This document shows positions 1 to 24,821 of a DNA stretch of 64,000 bases, piece by piece. Below the pieces are notes generated by a model. It was not told the origin of the DNA. It searched no databases and was given only the letters and a program-made list of their open reading frames with translations. The translations under genes were made by a program, and so were the position numbers. This DNA comes from Paragorgia papillata (lineage: Eukaryota > Cnidaria > Anthozoa > Scleralcyonacea > Coralliidae): positions 2,802,001 to 2,866,000 of the forward strand of contig JAWNZC010000179.1 in assembly GCA_035771165.1 (NCBI GenBank). The letters are read 5' to 3'. Position 1 is the first letter of the stretch. Every line of letters starts with the position of its first letter.

Positions 1-443
1 TAAATAAATTCTCGACCATAACATATTCTTTGAGGCTCGTTTAATACATTTTTTAACAGCCAACAACAAACGTTCAACAGTCATTTCGGACATCTGCTTG
101 GCCCGTACAGTAATTGATGGAAAAGAAACGTTTTCTTGCCCTAATTTAGCATGGATTTTCATGTACAATATTGAAACAATATATATCCACTCATTTGTTT
201 TGTAAAAGTGACAAAAAGTTGAAAGAAACATTCAATTTAGCATATAGTTTACATCACGAAATCTTGTCAACAGCTAGCGTAATTTTGAAATGTGTTTTGT
301 TTGCAGTTATTTCGTTTTAAACGAACACAGAGAAACAATTTAACGATCTTACCATTAATAATTTCCATTCTAACCATTTTGTAGCCGTTTTTGTTATCTG
401 TAGAACGTATTGCTTCGCCTAAATGTCCAATTTCTTCTTTCAT
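1..443 (-). CDS. Unrecognised partial gene, two candidate exons, runs off left edge
   Basis: Seen: ATG at 443 opens a 30-codon exon (MKEEIGHLGEAIRSTDNKNG and onward) ending at 353 with donor GTAAGA. A second block from 140 to 1 follows an acceptor TTAG and stays open for 46 codons to the edge, containing ITVRAKQMSEMTVERLLLAV. The split glycine codon joins cleanly. Ten codons upstream an ATGGCG in a better start context is in frame but is cut by a TAA after five codons. That could mean a short upstream ORF or a decayed true start. The peptide is basic and helix-prone; I do not recognise the family. Both blocks lie in the NDOR1 orientation, so they may be nested in NDOR1 intron 5 or belong to the next gene. 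Confidence 0.35.
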
Positions 444-639
444 TTGCCCACTCCGTTATAATTTCGGCGCCATTGTTGCTTAACAGAACAACCGCTGGCT
501 CTAATGATCACTGTTCGTGCTATACTACGCATTTTGTCATTGGTCAATTTTTTTAAAAGAATGACTTTCATTGGTTTATCCCAGAGGTTTATATCACCAA
601 TTATAAACTCCTGCAATAGCCAATGACTTGTAAATTTAT

Positions 640-845
640 ACTAATGATCGGTTAGACGCTCGGTCATTAGAAGGTTGCAGGTTCGAACCCTGTCTGGAGC
701 TCAGAAATCTTTTCGGAGTAATTGAGCTTGACGAACGTCCAACAAACGTCTGTTAGATTATACCAAGCTCGCAAACGTACCACATGCACTAATGTATACG
801 TACAACTTATCATAAAATACTGTCGTAACGAGCAGAGCCTTTTTT
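640..845 (+). repeat. tRNA-derived SINE, family A
   Basis: A tRNA-like head (remnant A box, then B box GGTTCGAACCC near 680) is followed by a body with GAGCTTGACGAACGTCC and CAAGCTCGCAAACGTACCAC. The same body recurs at 28050, 31490 (minus), 31960, 42330 (minus), 43345 (minus), 43594 (minus) and 44370 (minus), which makes it the commonest SINE in the window. Confidence 0.75.
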
Positions 846-854
846 CACGTTTTA

Positions 855-935
855 CTCTGACGAAAAGCTCGGCCTAAAACGTCAGTATTTCGTTCTTAAA
901 AATATCGGCAGTTTGGGCCACCTTGTGGCTTTGCT
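855..935 (-). repeat. Dispersed repeat B fragment (GAAACGTCAG...CGTTA type)
   Basis: Contains an AAACGTCAGTATTTCGTT core followed by an AAAAATMTCGGCAGTTT block. Related fragments in either orientation are at 25245-25345, 26500-26580, 30120-30180, 31360-31450, 38760-38850 and 50850-50900. The consistent order of the blocks suggests remnants of one retroposon. The strand assignment is arbitrary. Confidence 0.55.
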
Positions 936-948
936 GAAATTGCCTTAC

Positions 949-13132
<12,184 letters not shown>

Positions 13133-13215
13133 CTTGGATGTTTACTCGCTCCCTACTCACCAGGTCCCGCTTATCTGAACAATCGCGCCGCTCGTTTTTG
13201 GCGGGAAAAATTATC
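13133..13215 (-). promoter_or_regulatory. Probable NDOR1 promoter-proximal region
   Basis: Immediately upstream of the NDOR1 ATG the sequence becomes more GC-rich, with several CpGs (GCGCCGCTCG, GGCGGG). No TATA box is evident. This is placed by position only. Confidence 0.3.
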
Positions 13216-13909
13216 TGTTGATAACAAGTCTTTTTATAAGATTCCCGGACGTGAATAAAATATGAATACAATATTGAATTTGTTTTTTTTTAATATCTAA
13301 ACAGCAATTTATGAACGATTGAACTCAAATATTTCTATTGGCTGATTGCTCCATCACACAAAAATGCACTATAGACCTTTTATTCCAAAATGGGGGACAC
13401 TTTAAAATGTTCAGTTATGTACATATAAAGTAACCCTCGTGACCTCGTTTCAAAGTAAAAAAATTTGAATCCAAAAAAATTTGAAAGTCAAAGTTTGAAT
13501 TTCCCACATGAAAACGGGTTTGGCATACCGGCTAATTTTTACGCATATAAAATGAGGTTATGCAATAACCAAGGTTAACAGCTATAATTCGCGCGTTGGT
13601 GCAAGCTTGGGGTAAAAAAAATATAGAAAAAGACGAAAAAAGTAAAAAAAGTAAGACGAAAACTGTTATCTATTAAACTCACGTCAAACATTGCCATTTT
13701 GCTCTGTTCGAATTCAGAACTCGTTTGGACTTGCAAAGAATCATAGAAAAAGTACAGCCGCCATCTTTTTTTTAATTTTTGCTAGAGCCGAAGCGGATTG
13801 GCAGAAAATGAGTTTACATAAAAGTAAACACTGATAAACCTTCACCGAAACGACCTTGAAACCATGTCTGTTGGCCATTAATTATGCTTAACCGTCTTGC
13901 CCCATTGCA

Positions 13910-15470
13910 ATATTTAACAATTATACCATGAGCTCGAGTCGTATATGAGCTCATAGCCAACGAGGCGCTTCGCCGAGTTGGCTATGAGTTCATATACGAC
14001 GAGAGCGAATGGTATAATTGTTTTATTATATAGCCAAGCACTGTACAAGAGACAAAATTATAGCGAAATTTAATGTTTCAAACGACAAACTTCCGGCATA
14101 GGCAACTAATACTTCCGCCATGCGTAATGATGCATTCACATAGAGTTTCTCGCAGGCTGCAGAGCTGTTCGGTGAACAGCTTCGAAATGTTGTATAAATG
14201 TTGCTCGAGAGGCAAAAAATGTGTTAAGCAGATCAAGAAAAAAGATTAAAAGGTACCTTTATGAAGTCAAAAGGTGGGTCAGTTGTTTATATTAGCGTTG
14301 CTGTCGTGAAAAAGGTTTTGATTTCATGCAAAAATGAAACTGAAACACCTTCGGCAGCGAAACTAAATTACTTAGTTGGTTCTTTTTTAAAAAGAACATG
14401 CTTTTTACTACTCCAAATGCTTATCTAAATAAAAAAAGTCTCTTTACTGGTGATCTCCTACGAAATGTGTGTTGTAAGCTTGATTTTAACCGTGAGTTTC
14501 TTTGTTTGGCAACAAATTAATATCAACCCGCTAATTTAGTCGGGTTTTTGAAGTAAAAAGACGTAATTTTTAGGTGAATTTTACCATTTGACATGCTAAA
14601 TTGTGTATTTGTTAATGTATTTTTACACAATGTTGTTTTCTTATACATTGGTTTGAGGGTGTTGATGTTTTTCTGTATAAAAATCCGTCAATTTCAACTC
14701 TTTTCGGCAGTTTTAAAAAACATGCCGCCATCTTGTTTTTCCTCTACTAGTAGGATATGAGCTGATAGCCTGGTAGTAGGGAACCAATCAGATTACGCAA
14801 AAGCTCATATCCGATAGCATGCTAGATTAAATTATGCCGACTAAATTAGCGGGTTGATATTAATTTGTTGCCAAACAAAGAAACTCACGGTTAAAATCAA
14901 GCTTACAACACACATTTCGTAGGAGATCACCAGTAAAGAGACTTTTTTTATTTAGATAAGCATTTGGAGTAGTAAAAAGCATGTTCTTTTTAAAAAAGAA
15001 CCAACTAAGTAATTTAGTTTCGCTGCCGAAGGTGTTTCAGTTTCATTTTTGCATGAAATCAAAACCTTTTTCACGACAGCAACGCTAATATAAACAACTG
15101 ACCCACCTTTTGACTTCATAAAGGTACCTTTTAATCTTTTTTCTTGATCTGCTTAACACATTTTTTGCCTCTCGAGCAACATTTATACAACATTTCGAAG
15201 CTGTTCACCGAACAGCTCTGCAGCCTGCGAGAAACTCTATGTGAATGCATCATTACGCATGGCGGAAGTATTAGTTGCCTATGCCGGAAGTTTGTCGTTT
15301 GAAACATTAAATTTCGCTATAATTTTGTCTCTTGTACAGTGCTTGGCTATATAATAAAACAATTATACCATTCGCTCTCGTCGTATATGAACTCATAGCC
15401 AACTCGGCGAAGCGCCTCGTTGGCTATGAGCTCATATACGACTCGAGCTCATGGTATAATTGTTAAATAT
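13910..15470. mobile_element. Long palindromic foldback element, 634-bp arms
   Basis: The left arm 13910-14543 and right arm 14837-15470 are reverse complements of equal length, and every segment I compared matched exactly. They surround a 293-bp spacer. Each arm begins with a roughly 110-bp hairpin unit of its own (CAATTATACCATGAGCTCG...CGAATGGTATAATTG) centred on GAGGCGCTTCGCCGAG. The outer ends read ATATTTAAC/GTTAAATAT. There is no ORF and no transposase. The spacer has its own imperfect hairpin (AGGATATGAGCT...AGCTCATATCC). Confidence 0.9.
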
Positions 15471-15487
15471 ATCAGTTATGAAACTTA

Positions 15488-15641
15488 GGGCGCTTTCCAA
15501 TTGACAAAGTTAGACCGGTCAGTCCGGCCAGAATGGACTTGCTTTTGATTGGGACCAAATTTTCCAGTCTGACAAGTCTCTAACGAATCGTGCTCCATTT
15601 AACCGGACTGACCGGTCTAACCGTGTAAATGGAAAGCCCCC
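15488..15641. mobile_element. 154-bp MITE with TTA target duplication
   Basis: GGGCGCTTTCCAATT...TTAGACCGGTCAGTCCGG is mirrored by CCGGACTGACCGGTCTAA...GGAAAGCCCCC. TTA is present at 15485-15487 and 15642-15644. PIF/Harbinger-like by duplication length. Confidence 0.8.
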
Positions 15642-15659
15642 TTAGTCTACGTTGAAACG

Positions 15660-15740
15660 TGAATAACTCAATGGTAAAAGCCGTCTCACCGGCAATTATG
15701 CAGGCTGTGAGTTCAAGCCCCGCTAGGGAACTCATAACTC
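15660..15740 (+). repeat. tRNA-like SINE head or tRNA pseudogene
   Basis: TAACTCAATGGTAAAAGCC resembles an A box and GAGTTCAAGCCCC a B box about 45 bp later. The outer stem does not pair as in a functional tRNA. Confidence 0.5.
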
Positions 15741-16035
15741 ACAAACTTTTCACGGTATAAAAGAGTTCCGCGGCACCCATTTTTTTCATATATTTAGGAC
15801 ATGCTAGTAATTCTGTAGGTAAAATCAAAATCACGGCAAAAAAAATTATAATTGTGTTGTTTTTTTCATTATTTTAGAAATTTAGCAAACGGTTTATTTT
15901 ATGGTGGATTTCCAGTCGCTACTCTTTATGTCGTGACCTACCTTTTTCGATCGATTAGCTGTTCTGAGCATGGGCATTGGATCTCAACGATAGATCATAG
16001 ATCAAATCATGAATTGCGAGATCGCAGGAGGGGCT

Positions 16036-16112
16036 GGGGGGGGGGGGGGGGGGGGGGGGGGGGGTGGGGGGGGGGGGGGGGGGGGCGGGGGGGGGGGGGG
16101 GGGGGGGGGGGG
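16036..16112 (+). repeat. Poly-G tract, about 77 nt with one T and one C
   Basis: Nearly pure G from 16036 to 16112, capable of forming many overlapping G-quadruplexes. The length is likely unstable and may be mis-assembled. The Gly-rich ORF across it is not a gene. Confidence 0.95.
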
Positions 16113-18003
16113 CTTTTTAGCCCAGGCCAAAAAAATAAAAGCTTTGAAAAATTGAAGCACGCATGCAGTGTTTATAAAAGGCTTGTTAAGTAGAATATGT
16201 TTAGAAAAACCGAGTGTTGAGTTCAGGTTTTGAATAGTTTGCGTTGCCTTGGGCTATCGTCTATCGATTTATATACGGTGCCGAGGACCATCCCGCATAA
16301 TATTGCGATTGCATACATTTTGTAGTAATATTTATTATATATGTACTGAGATTTATTCATCAAAATGTCATTGCGTAATAATCGTACGGAATTTAGCCAC
16401 AGCCAATCAGCGACGTGAACGATGAAATTTCACTAGTGAAACAATATCGTTCGTGCCGTCTGATTGGACGAACGATGTTTTTTCACTAGTGAAAAATGAT
16501 CGTACGGGAAAATACGTTCCTTTTCCACCACAAAAAAAATAATAAATAAAACTAAAACAAAACAAAAAAACAATAAAAAAAAAAATAAATAAATAAATAA
16601 AAAAAAATAAAAAAAATAAAAAAACAATAAAAAAAAATTTAAAAAACCCAATAAAACTAAATATAAACGCTTTATACAAATATGAACGACTATAAACGAC
16701 CTCGATGTCGATAGTACTTTACTATTTTGAAAAACAACAAGTTATTTTTAAACATAAGTTAATTATGCAAACCGGAAATGAGTAAACCATTAAATATTCT
16801 TGCTACATTTATAATTATTAAATTGTAATTATAAGATTTGTTTATTAAATTGAACATGAGATAGACTAAAAATTGTGGTTTGTCTCAATAACTTTTTTGT
16901 TAAAACGTCCTTCAAAATGCAGGAATTAATAACGTTTTAGAGCTTTAGCAATTCAAAGAATTTCCGGGGGAGTATGTCCCCGGACCCCCCTAAAAATTAT
17001 TTTTGGGCGCGAAAGCCCCCATTCCTTTTAGCCCCCCACTTTAAAAGGCGCTCCGCGGCCCCTGAGATTGCCCATATCGCCCATCGTGGCCGATGCCAAT
17101 GCCGAAACCGAGCGTGGCTTTGAACATCGAAGAACTGCTGCGTCTGTACCAGCTCCGAGAAACTGAAGTTAGAATGCAATATGAGTCAAAAACAAGTATA
17201 TATGTACAAATATACTGATATGGATGATATATAGATATATAGATGATATGATATATGATATATAGAGGGTTGTGTCCCATGTACTATATATACTGAATAT
17301 TACTTACGTATCTTTAATCCTTTCTTATAATTAATTGTTTAACTTACTCCCGTATGAAATTTACACTGCGCCTTCAACCGGCGTTGCCTTCGCAAGTTAA
17401 CAAAAATACAGCAAGGATGCGCTTTTTGGCCTAAGGCTAGGCCATATACCGCATTCTTTGCAAATTTTGTTCATCTACATTATATAACCCCAGTGTCAGT
17501 CCAATTACCTACATCTTATTCCAAAAAATATGACTATGTAACTTAGCATACATTCAGAAATAGAATTGATATATTGTGCTGGTCAGTGACCGCCCAGGGG
17601 CCTCCACAGTCCTAAATCCGGCGCTGGAAAGAAACGACAAATTAGATATATAGAAAAATGCGTACAGGGTGCTATAAATTCAATCCCGAAAGAAGACTGT
17701 TTCAGAAGCTCGATCTTCCGAGCAGAAACGTGTATTCCAGTAGAAAGTGTGAAGACAGTTCAATTCGATTTAGAAAGTTCCATTCAAAAAGGACAGAGGA
17801 CTTTCCTTGCCTTTGGAACCGTTCATTTCGTATATCCAGAAAAGCATAATATTAATAAATGAGCAGAAAACATCGGGTTTGAAGTTAAACTGGTGTCGCG
17901 ATTGAACGAATTGAAATCAAACTATAAAGTCGCGACATTTATTATGAACGAGCTAGAAAAGTAACTCGCGAGAGGCGAGTCTAGTAGCGAGTGAAAAACC
18001 ACC
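16113..18003. other. Gene-free stretch with A-rich tract and degenerate repeats
   Basis: Holds a hairpin around 16420-16500 (TTTCACTAGTGAAA twice), an A-rich run at 16530-16640, a decayed GC-richer segment at 16970-17160, and a CCTCCACAG...CTAAATCC block at 17600 that recurs at 46930. The ORF at 17658 has no recognisable domain. Confidence 0.5.
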
Positions 18004-18312
18004 TTAAAGGTGACGTACAGTCCGTTCTGCGCATGTACGAAACTAATGTTTACATCTAAATTTACAAAAAAAATACTAATACCTTATTCAAGCTTTTCTT
18101 GGTTCCCATTCATTACTTGTACCCAAAACAAAACATTTTCAGGAGAAATAGAAGAAATCCGAGGAGATATTCTCGCCGAATCGCTCGGTTTTCTGCCATG
18201 TTGTTCCTAACGGTTTACATTGAGCTGAGTACTTCATGTAATTATCTACGAATGTCATCTTTTGGGGACCACATTGCGGTCATGCGCAGAACGGACTGTA
18301 CGTCACCTTTAA
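18004..18312. mobile_element. TTAA-flanked MITE, AAAGGTGACGTACAGTCC ends
   Basis: TTAAAGGTGACGTACAGTCC is mirrored at the right end, with TTAA on both sides. The shared stretch continues through GTTCTGCGCATG. It is the second TTAA-type family in the window after 4736-5329. Confidence 0.72.
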
Positions 18313-18730
18313 AGTTGCGGTATATGTTTCATGCATGCAAGCAAGCACGCACGCACAAGCTTAATCCATATATAATTCGTGCAGATAAATCAGCAGCAAA
18401 CTGCTTAATTTCACCCCCCCTTGGTCAATACTAATCGACTGCTAATACAACAAAGGTGTTGTATTAGCAGCTGACATTTAATGATACGTGGGACAGTCGG
18501 ATCGTTCTAGCCACATCAGGTTGCCATGGATGTTAGGGTGTTGTTACGAAATACACTGATCAATGTCCAGACAGTAATACCGCGACGTGGTTATACTGAG
18601 CCACAATTACGACACGCTACCCCGAGAACTGAAGGCTTTTCCTTGATCATGGCTCGCAGAAGAGTAATAAAAAACGCTTTTTTGTGGCAATGAATGTATA
18701 CCGTTACTTTTTAATCATCTCTCGCTCAAC

Positions 18731-18734
<4 letters not shown>

Positions 18735-18779
<45 letters not shown>

Positions 18780-18783
18780 GTGT
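18735..18783. repeat. (TA)n/(TG)n microsatellite
   Basis: An alternating AT run turns into GT. Similar AT tracts occur at 23633-23668, 34094-34153, 34232-34298, 61600-61632, 61870-61932 and 62056-62117. Confidence 0.9.
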
Positions 18784-19249
18784 ATAGAAGAAAAAAGTAT
18801 ATACAGCGTTACGTGGGCATGCAGTATTTTGGATATAAAGGATAAAGGACTGGGGGGCTAATCATCCTTAGTTCACGATCACCCCGGTTTTCTTCGATGT
18901 ACCGCGGTTGTTTATTTTTAATAGTTGCTCCCGACAAGTTAATTGCCCAGGGCTAATATATATTAGTCTTCATTTGTCTTCATTTATCTTGGTGATAATC
19001 GTGTCTTATATGCTCTGTCCAAGTCATTGACTGATGAACGGTTATGCCAATGTATTTAAAAGTTGCAACTCTGCCAATCACATTGCTGTTTATCTGAAGG
19101 GACATATCTTGAATCAGACGCGTAGCCAGGTTTTCCTGTCAAGGGGGGTCGGATAAAACCTAGGAGGGGCCAGCTCAACCAAGATGAGTACCGAGGGAGG
19201 AATCCAAGCGAGGGCCAAGGGAGGGGGATTTTTTGGTTATTTTTTAATT

Positions 19250-19393
19250 AATTTTGTAATAGATAGATAGATAGATAACCAAACCGGGACCAGTTGCGAA
19301 AAATGCAACTACACAGGCCTTCCGGCAGGAATTGAACCCACGACCTTGCGATTCTAGTGCAATGCTCTGACCACTGAGCCACGGAGGGCGTTG
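19250..19393 (-). repeat. tRNA-derived SINE, family C, with (TATC)n tail
   Basis: On the minus strand: GTGGCTCAGTGGTCAGAGC (A box), GGTCGTGGGTTCAATTCC (B box), a body with CCTGTGTAGTTGCATTTTTC, ending TGGTCCCGGTTTGG and then a short (TATC)n tail at 19258-19278. A second copy missing its 5' head lies at 19557-19655. Confidence 0.8.
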
Positions 19394-19556
19394 CCGAGAG
19401 CTTGATCGGGACGGTTCTGATATATATAATAAGGTGGTAATGCCAGGAGAGAATTGGGTATATTATAAGTAATATTGGGCATTTCACTCGATTACATAGC
19501 ATGCATGTTCCAAGGATTTTGGGTGAAGGATAATTCGAGTGTAGAATATATACATT

Positions 19557-19655
19557 TTAAGACCAAACCGGGACCAGTTACGAAAAATGCAACTACACAG
19601 GCCTTCCGGCCGGAATTGAACCCACGACCTTGCGATTCTAGTGCAATGCTATAGT
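19557..19655 (-). repeat. tRNA-derived SINE, family C, 5'-truncated copy
   Basis: Nearly identical to 19262-19365. The A box end is lost next to the large GATA array. Two close copies in the same orientation within 300 bp suggest local duplication or repeated insertion. Confidence 0.75.
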
Positions 19656-19663
19656 GCAATGAT

Positions 19664-20185
<522 letters not shown>

Positions 20186-23100
20186 TACTTTATTACCTCC
20201 AGTGCAGGAGAGTCCCGTAAAAAAACCCCGGGTAGGTATAAATATTTACATAATATGAAAAATAATTAACGTATTATATTACAATAAAAAATTTAGAATA
20301 TTAATTATGAGTAGCTACTTTATTAAAAATTTTCAAAATTCCTTGTGTTGCTGTTAATAATAAAATATCTGAGAAATCAGCGCTTGTATCGCTACTCTCA
20401 TAATGAAAACGATCAATCAATTCAGCATTAAAAAAATTAAGATAAATGACATTATCCTCCTCACTAAATAGTTTTGCACAGATTACGACAGGTAATCTAT
20501 CTTGGAGAATATCCCAAAGCCTAGCACGTTCGGCAGCCATGGCAGGACAGTCCATTATAAAATGATAAGCAATACTACGCAAGCTTCTACCACAAATACT
20601 GCATTCGAAGTTATCTTCCAGGTCACGTATTTTTGACATAACCGCAGAAGGAACGTTTCCGCTGATGACATTGACTGCATTAGCAATTGCCATGATATTA
20701 ACCGGATTCCGCATCGCAACGGACCACAGCTCCAGGGGTTTCAAGTCCTGGTGAATAAGGCCATAATGTTCAAGATCAAGTTTGGCATTAATTCCTTCTC
20801 TCCAACTTTGAATTTGCTGTAGATGTATGGCTTCCTTAACCATGATTTTCCATCTTTGTTCTGTGGGGAAAACGCCGGTTTCAGCATATATTAACAAATT
20901 CTCTGTCAAATGATATTTTCCAAGAATTTTAACAATGTCTGGAAAGTATCCTAAACAACAAACTGAACCTTTGCACATATATTTAAAAAGTCGTCTAATG
21001 AAAATTCGCTTATGGATGAAAACTGGCGTTGAAGAGACCAGTTTATGTAAAAAAAGGAGTTTTGACTTATCAATATATCCCTCCACAGTCCATAACCCTA
21101 AATTTCCAATGGCTGCTTCTGATTTCGTCGTCGGGCAAAGACCTTGCATTCTTTTAGCTGCAAAACGATTCACTCTATCTAACATTTCCAAATCTGTCTT
21201 TGTTAAGTTCCACCAGACTTGTGAACCATGGAGCATTTTGGCTAATCCAACACTTTTCCAAATTTCGACGCCGCATATAGGATTTAATCCTCCAGGTCTA
21301 ATTCCTGCACTCATCAGTGATGACACCACTTCTTTTCCTTTATTCGCCACACCCTTCGTACGTTTACTACTAGAAAAGTCACACGAGAGAATTATACCAG
21401 CGTGTTCGTAGAATTGCTTTTCTTCAATCGGTTTATTGTACATGTAGAAAGTACGCTTCATCCTATTCCTCGAGTTACAAATTGTCGATTCACCAAATGT
21501 TACAACAGCTGTTTTTGATAAATTAAACATAAACCGCCACCTGTTTCCGTACTTCTCCATGGTATGAATCATTGCTTGCAATCCACTAGCTCGGGGAGAA
21601 ATTAATGTTATATCGTCAGCAATGGTAATGTTGCTAATATTGTCCAGTGATTCAATTTCAATGCCACATTTTAAATTGTCCAACATTTCTGTTATGTCAT
21701 TATTGAAACACATGTACAACCAGGGAGATAACACCCCACCCTGTCTAATGCCTTGTTTAACAGAAAATGGTTCAGAGAGGAGACCATCCATCAATATACA
21801 ACACGACATCTTGCTATACCAGTTTCGCAAGATTCTCCAAGTTTTCCCTTTCACTCCCATGTTAAAAAGTTTAAAAAAGAGCCCATCAATCGAAACGGTG
21901 TTGAAAGCTTTGATGAGTCTAAAAACAGCTAAAAACGTTGCTTCCCTCCTCTTTATAATAGTTAATTACTTCTTGCAATGCAAAACTGGCCATAATACAG
22001 CTATTGGACTCTTGGTATGCAAATTGTACTTTATTCGGAACACCAGCTTCATTAAGAACAACCAAATTTCGTTCGAGAATAATACGTTCTAAAATCTTGC
22101 CAATCACATTAAGTAGCGTTATACCACGATAACTATCCTTATCAAATTTACTCTTTTTCTTTCCTTTAAACAATGATATTATCATTCCAGTAGTCATTGA
22201 CTCCGGTAGAATTTCAAGCTCTCTTATCGAATTGAGAATCCTCGTCAAGCTTTCCCAGCAAGAATCACCACCATATTTTAAATGTTCGTATTGGATTCCG
22301 TCCAAACCACCAGCCTTACCGTTTGGCAGACTTCGACATACATTTGCAACTTCATCCACCTGAAATTGAGTATCTAAAGGATCATCAGCCACCTCGTGAC
22401 TTAAAGTTGAGTATTCTTGAACCTTTTGCTCAACTAGCTTCTTGAAATCCTCGTCAAAGTTCTCACATTCGAGAGGGGAGTATAATTTTTCATAATAGTC
22501 TCGCCATATTTCAAATACTTGTTCCTTGTCCGATACCAATTTTCCTTCAATCTTCAAAACATTCCCAGTTCTAATTTTAGCGCTACGTAATTTACATATT
22601 CGCTTATGGAATTCGCCCCTGTCAACCTCGAAAATACGTTGCAGTTCCTTCTGTTCACTAACCTCATATTCCCATGCTTTCTGACGAAGTTCTTTCCTAA
22701 ACTTTCTCTTTGCTTCTTTATACCTGAAAAAGAACATGTTATCTCGATTCCTGGGTCTTCCTACAGCAATCCATTCTCTGTGGCACTGCCTTATTTCATA
22801 ATGAAGCTGTTTAAGGCTCTCACTCCAATAAGGCTTGAGGTGTGGTTTAAATTTCGCTCTTGGAATTGATTGTTTTGCTGACGCAACCAAAACTTCGTTA
22901 AACTTAACAATGGTACATTCCAAATCACGTACATTATTAATATTAATATCGACCAAGTTCGACGATATATTTCTCTCCAAACATCTCTGGTATTTGGTTC
23001 TAATCCTCTCATCACCAATCCTTTTCCAGGATAACTTTTCCCTATCGGGCCTATCATTTTTGCACCAAAAGTGCCCGAAGAAACCTTGATTCAACGTACA

Positions 23101-23225
23101 AAAGATTGGGAGATGAAAAGACAGATTATCGGGATGCTCCAATTGTATGTGACAGTCCATGATAATATAGGCATAGTGTCCATTTTTATCAAGATGTGAT
23201 CAGTCGTGGTAGTCGACTATAGACA
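20186..23225 (-). pseudogene. Non-LTR retrotransposon (APE endonuclease/RT type), 5'-truncated and frameshifted
   Basis: Two long frames, 23160-21919 (413 aa) and 21860-20301 (519 aa), are parts of one pol protein. In order: the tail of an APE-type endonuclease (TTDHILI near 23200 in another frame, then SFHLPI), RT finger motifs (LPNGKAGGLDGI), palm motif GIRQGGVLSPWLY, the active-site segment TIADDITLIS, thumb (RWRFMFNLSKT) and a C-terminal zinc-knuckle-like CSICGRS...H...C. A frameshift near 21930-21945 and another near 23195 break it. The catalytic YADD appears as IADD. The 5' part of the endonuclease and any ORF1 are absent. The 3' UTR ends GGTAATAAAGTATC and runs into the (TATC)n array. 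It is a dead copy; clade uncertain (I/Nimb-like C-terminus). Confidence 0.9.
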
Positions 23226-23623
23226 TTTTTTACGAAAATTCAATTAGCTATCGTCAGGCGAATGACGTAAGTTTTGCAGAAAACCGGCGCCACTCCACCT
23301 GTGAAAATTCCAGTGTCCATGTTTTGGAGAATCAGCCAGGGCAGGGCTATTTCGCTTTTTTCTTTTACTTACAAAAACTTCTAATTATAATCTCTGAAGA
23401 GTGAAGATCGGTGCTTCTTCAGAAAAAAAAAGATTACACTGGAATTAATTCGTTCTTTTTGCTAAAACAGTTGCAAAGAAACTGAGCTATACAATTAATT
23501 TGGATGGTACTAGAAATAGTCTACATATATAATATAGACGGATGACAGATGAGCAATCCAGTTGTATAGAGATCATGCAGTGGGCTGGATAAAGTTTTAA
23601 TAGTCATTTGATTTTCATGGTCG

Positions 23624-23672
<49 letters not shown>

Positions 23673-24679
23673 ATAAAGTATAGTTTTACCTTAAAGTCTT
23701 CGCTACCAGAGGTTTCACCCTAAACGGGTGATATATATATATATATGATATATATATATCTATGATGCAATAAAGCTCCTAATAAGCGATGACTATGGTA
23801 TAGTCATGTTTTCATCAAGTTAATATATATATCTATCAATACTGATTACATTGATTCAGTCAATCATCAAGTTTACTATACTATAAGAGATTGCGCCGAA
23901 GCACCGGCCGAAGTGCATATTTATATATATATATATATAGGACTGACGGTTAGTATAGCTTGAGGCAAAATAGCTCCTCGACCTTGCAATGCTTGTTGAT
24001 GGACGGAAATAAGGCAGTACAGCGTCTTGACCTGCACTTGAAATAACTCGTTATACACAAAAACATACTATTTAACACATTGAAGCCTGACGACGAGTCT
24101 TTAACGTCTAATCTGGCTTAGCGCCAGACGATTTTATTCAGCACAGGGAGAGGTCCAGGCCTCAAAGTGTTATAACAAAGCTGTTTGAAGCTTTTATTTT
24201 CGAAGGATCTTTCAAACCCCAATCGCAGTTCAAGACTATGTATGTATGTATGTGTGTATATGTAAATATATATATATATATTCCCTATATTATAATCAGC
24301 GCAAACACTCAGTTTCGTAAGCGACCATATAGCTAGCTCTCACCATCTTATTCAATAAGTGAATACAAGTTTAAGAAATATTTAACGAAGGTACAGTTTA
24401 CAGTTTTTTGCTCTTCACTACACTTTTGACATCGATATCCTATCTATACCTGAAGTTGAAAGGCGTTTAATGACGGACTATATGTAACTTAACGTTTATT
24501 TCTGTTGCTTGTTTTGTATTTTCTTATATATTTATACCTTAATACCATAATTATATATTTTAACATTATTGCTTATATTTTGTAAAAAATTTAAATATCT
24601 CGGCTTCACTTGACCTTGACACCATGCTGGACTAGGTCACTAGGAGAGTGTTTGCTAAGGGCACAAACGTAAGTTGAAG
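23226..24679. other. Gene-free stretch with AT microsatellites
   Basis: Contains (TA)n at 23633-23668, several shorter TA runs to 23935 and a TATG run at 24237. No coding block is recognised. Confidence 0.6.
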
Positions 24680-24821
24680 ACAGTAAAAACCCGCTAACAA
24701 GGATCTACATTTTACCAAATCAGCCTGGGATAGGTTCTTATATATTCTTATATAAATAAATGCTTAATTTCAGCCTGAGCTTCTTAATAGTGGTAGGTTC
24801 TTGTTAGCGGGTTTTTACTGT
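24680..24821. mobile_element. 142-bp MITE, ACAGTAAAAACCCGCTAA ends
   Basis: ACAGTAAAAACCCGCTAACA is mirrored by TGTTAGCGGGTTTTTACTGT. The CAGT-type ends and small size suggest a Tc1/mariner derivative, but a TA duplication is not clear on the left. Confidence 0.72.

Noticed and set aside
15852..16193. Glycine-rich 113-codon ORF
   Set aside because: The glycines come entirely from the poly-G tract; the flanks show no protein-like pattern.
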